From Prevotellaceae bacterium (lineage in GTDB: Bacteria; Bacteroidota; Bacteroidia; Bacteroidales; Paludibacteraceae), in assembly GCA_031270565.1 (NCBI GenBank), contig JAISXJ010000189.1:1-24562 (forward strand): a stretch of DNA of 24,562 bases, given 5' to 3'. Below the pieces are notes generated by a model that saw only the letters and a list, made by a program, of their open reading frames with translations, was not told the origin of the DNA and ran no database searches. Positions 22,526-24,562 of this stretch are shown here, piece by piece. Numbering within the stretch: position 1 is the first letter of the stretch; each line of letters opens with the position of its first letter. A program made the translations under genes and the position numbers.

Positions 22526-23845
22526 ATGATAGAAATAAATGAATTAATTAGAAAAACAGATATGGATACATCCCCAATTATTGTTGCCGCCGACATTGGC
22601 AACTCAAAACTGACGCTGATAGCAGCACAAAAAAACAACGACGGGCAGCTCAGGATACTGAATATGGAGAATAGCGCCACGCCGCCCAATGCTGTGCGCA
22701 ATGGTATCATCACCAATGCCAGTACGGTAAGTTTTAAACTGTCAGAGTTGATTAAGAAACTTGAAAACCGTATTAACATGAAAATTATGCAGTTCTACGT
22801 CTGCTACAATGGACATTCGCTACGCACGGTTAACGTGCCTGTTGGACGCAACCTCAATCATACAGAGGTAACGCCCGAACTGCTCGAAGATATGAGGCTG
22901 GAGTTGCTCAATGCTCCAACAGCAGAACGGTTGATTCTTGACGTTTTCCCACAGGAATACCTGCTCGACGACAAACCCGTTTTATCCCCTGTGGGAATAT
23001 CGGGCAACCTGATTGTTGGTAATTATGCGGTGGCTATGAGCATACCGGCGCTGAAAGAAAACCTTGACAAAAACATTTTTCGAGGTATCTGTGATGCCAT
23101 TCCCTGTATGGGACCGTTAATGGTTGCTCAGGCAACGCTGTCGGAGGAGGAGAGGCAGATGGGGTGTGCCGTGATTGATTTTGGAGCGGGATGTACGTCT
23201 GTAACTATCTACAAGGGGGGAGTTATGCGTCATTTTGCCGTTATTCCTTTTGGCGGACAGCATATCACCCGCGATATTATGGCGCTGAATGTATCCGAGA
23301 CTGTCGCCGAGCAATTGAAAATCCAAAATGGTTCTGCGGTTGCAGCCCTGCTCAATGAACAGTTAAAAGACACACCTCTGCCAATAACCAACACTGCGGA
23401 GCAGGTTGCCTCCTACGCCGATTTGGCAAGGGTTATTGAAGCGCGACAGAGTGAGATTGTTCAGTATGTTCTTGAACAGATTGAACAATCAGGGCTTGCC
23501 GACCGGTTGGATGCGGGCATCCTGCTTACCGGAGGAGCATCCAGACTATTGCATCTCAATCGACTGGTTGAAGATATGAGCGGTATGCGTGTGCAATATG
23601 CCTCTCACGCCGGGCGATTGACGCCGGACTCCGGCGCTGAGTATCTCAAACCGTCTTATGCCCTGATTGTCGGGCTGCTCTGTGCCGCCGACCAACACTG
23701 TTGTCAGGAACTGCCTAAACCGCCGGGTACACCGATAAGGCATGATACCCCACCCCCCCAAAAAGACCGCAAGAAAATACTCAATCGACTGAAACGGGTG
23801 GAACAGGGATTTACCAACCTTTTCTCTGAAGAATCACAAATGTAA
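22526..23845 (+). CDS. ftsA: Cell division protein FtsA
   Basis: An actin-like ATPase of 439 residues that ties FtsZ filaments to the inner membrane. The nucleotide-binding segments are VAADIGNSKLTLIA (about 20-33), VIDFGAGCTSVTIYKGG (about 215-231) and LTGGASRLLHLNRL (about 334-347). The FtsA-specific 1C insertion lies between the first two. The C-terminus has a Pro-rich stretch (PKPPGTP, TPPPQKD) and ends in a basic amphipathic segment (KKILNRLKRVEQGFTNLF) that fits the membrane-targeting helix. The start is uncertain: ATG 22526 lies 7 bp after ftsQ, but ATG 22562 gives an N-terminus closer to the family. Confidence 0.95.
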   Translation: MIEINELIRKTDMDTSPIIVAADIGNSKLTLIAAQKNNDGQLRILNMENSATPPNAVRNGIITNASTVSFKLSELIKKLENRINMKIMQFYVCYNGHSLRTVNVPVGRNLNHTEVTPELLEDMRLELLNAPTAERLILDVFPQEYLLDDKPVLSPVGISGNLIVGNYAVAMSIPALKENLDKNIFRGICDAIPCMGPLMVAQATLSEEERQMGCAVIDFGAGCTSVTIYKGGVMRHFAVIPFGGQHITRDIMALNVSETVAEQLKIQNGSAVAALLNEQLKDTPLPITNTAEQVASYADLARVIEARQSEIVQYVLEQIEQSGLADRLDAGILLTGGASRLLHLNRLVEDMSGMRVQYASHAGRLTPDSGAEYLKPSYALIVGLLCAADQHCCQELPKPPGTPIRHDTPPPQKDRKKILNRLKRVEQGFTNLFSEESQM

Positions 23846-23866
23846 CAACTCTAAATTCATACAAAG

Positions 23867-24562
23867 ATGACTACCGAATCAATCTCTGACTTGCTTAACG
23901 ATGAACCTGTCAAATATGCACTTCAATTGTCGAATATGAACATTATCAAGGTTATTGGCGTAGGGGGCGGTGGCTGTAATGCCGTCAAGCACATGTATTT
24001 GCAGGGCATCAAGGACGTAACCTTTGTTGTCTGCAACACGGATGACCAGGCTCTGCGCAAGTCGCCTGTGCCGACGCAGATACAGCTCGGTCCGGATGTT
24101 ACGTTCGGGTTGGGCGCCGGCAGCAAGCCGGAACGAGCCCGTGAAGCTGCCGAAGCGTCTTTATCCGAAATCGAAAAGATGCTTGCGGACAATACCCGGA
24201 TGGCTTTTATTACGGCGGGAATGGGCGGCGGAACAGGAACGGGAGCGGCGCCCGTTATTGCTGAAGCGGCGAGAAAACTGGGGATTCTCACCGTAGGCAT
24301 TGTTACCATTCCCTTTGAATTTGAGGGAAAACAGAAAATCAAACAGGCGTTGCGCGGTGTGGTGAAAATGAGCCGACACGTGGATGCGTTGCTCGTGATT
24401 CATAACGATAAACTGCGTACCATCTATCCTAACTTCAAGGTCTCTCAGGCGTTCGCCTATGCGGACGATGTGCTCACGCAGGCAGCAAAGGGAATTGCCG
24501 AGATTATCACGGAAGAGGGTTATATCAACATTGACTTTGCTGATGTTTACACGACTATGAAG
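23867..24562 (+). CDS. ftsZ: Cell division protein FtsZ, N-terminal part (cut by window end)
   Basis: The tubulin-like GTPase that forms the Z ring. 232 codons are visible and the frame stays open to the last base. Motifs: IKVIGVGGGGCNAVKHM (about 27-43), NTDDQAL (about 56-62), the tubulin signature ITAGMGGGTGTGAAP (about 115-129), VTIPFEFEGKQK, and the T7-like EEGYINIDFADV near the end of the visible part. About 25 residues precede the first strand. The ATG at 23867 lies 21 bp after the ftsA stop, with ACAAAG just before it. The C-terminal FtsA-binding tail is outside the window. Confidence 0.97.
   Translation, partial: MTTESISDLLNDEPVKYALQLSNMNIIKVIGVGGGGCNAVKHMYLQGIKDVTFVVCNTDDQALRKSPVPTQIQLGPDVTFGLGAGSKPERAREAAEASLSEIEKMLADNTRMAFITAGMGGGTGTGAAPVIAEAARKLGILTVGIVTIPFEFEGKQKIKQALRGVVKMSRHVDALLVIHNDKLRTIYPNFKVSQAFAYADDVLTQAAKGIAEIITEEGYINIDFADVYTTMK

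Overview
The window looks like the chromosome of a member of the Bacteroidales (phylum Bacteroidota). The reasons are a large secreted protein ending in a type IX secretion (T9SS) sorting domain, promoters of the TTG-N19/21-TAnnTTTG class rather than E. coli-like -35/-10 boxes, A-rich leaders with little Shine-Dalgarno signal, a 729-residue RecQ, and a murG-murC-ftsQ-ftsA-ftsZ block with no ddl. I cannot name the species. Most genes are ordinary housekeeping genes. The less ordinary material lies at 1.2-5.0 kb and in the intergenic DNA.

Layout. Positions 1-698 hold the 3' part of rsgA (ribosome-assembly GTPase). A minus-strand tRNA-Arg(TCT) follows at 1021-1094. A minus-strand cluster then reads UbiA/MenA-like prenyltransferase (4777-3761), radical SAM enzyme (3742-2852), a 122-bp miniature transposable element, and an SDR-cytidylyltransferase fusion (2699-1548). 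Next on the plus strand are cstA (5069-6511), tRNA-Met(CAT) with its own promoter and terminator, and recQ (7106-9295). A probable two-gene envelope operon follows: a 1239-residue T9SS cargo protein (9587-13306) and an OmpA-family barrel protein (13340-14938). It ends in a strong hairpin with a second copy of the miniature element inserted at its base. From 15286 to the window end is a co-directional run dnaE-murG-murC-ftsQ-ftsA-ftsZ, with ftsZ cut by the window edge.

How the genes work together. murG and murC make peptidoglycan precursors. FtsQ, FtsA and FtsZ build the divisome, and here they follow the replicative polymerase gene directly. The T9SS cargo protein and the OmpA protein probably act at the outer membrane. 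The UbiA / radical SAM / SDR-cytidylyltransferase trio has the enzyme mix expected for a lipid- or isoprenoid-linked product, but I do not recognise the pathway.

Most interesting: (i) a miniature inverted-repeat element (MITE) present in two about 95% identical, oppositely oriented copies, each flanked by its own 4-bp target duplication, plus a remnant at the 3' end of the fusion gene; (ii) the unassigned three-gene cluster and its fusion enzyme; (iii) many period-7 tandem repeats of different sequence in the intergenic DNA around that cluster, and a pair of inverted repeat modules bracketing it; (iv) dnaE sitting directly upstream of murG, where ftsW is normally expected.
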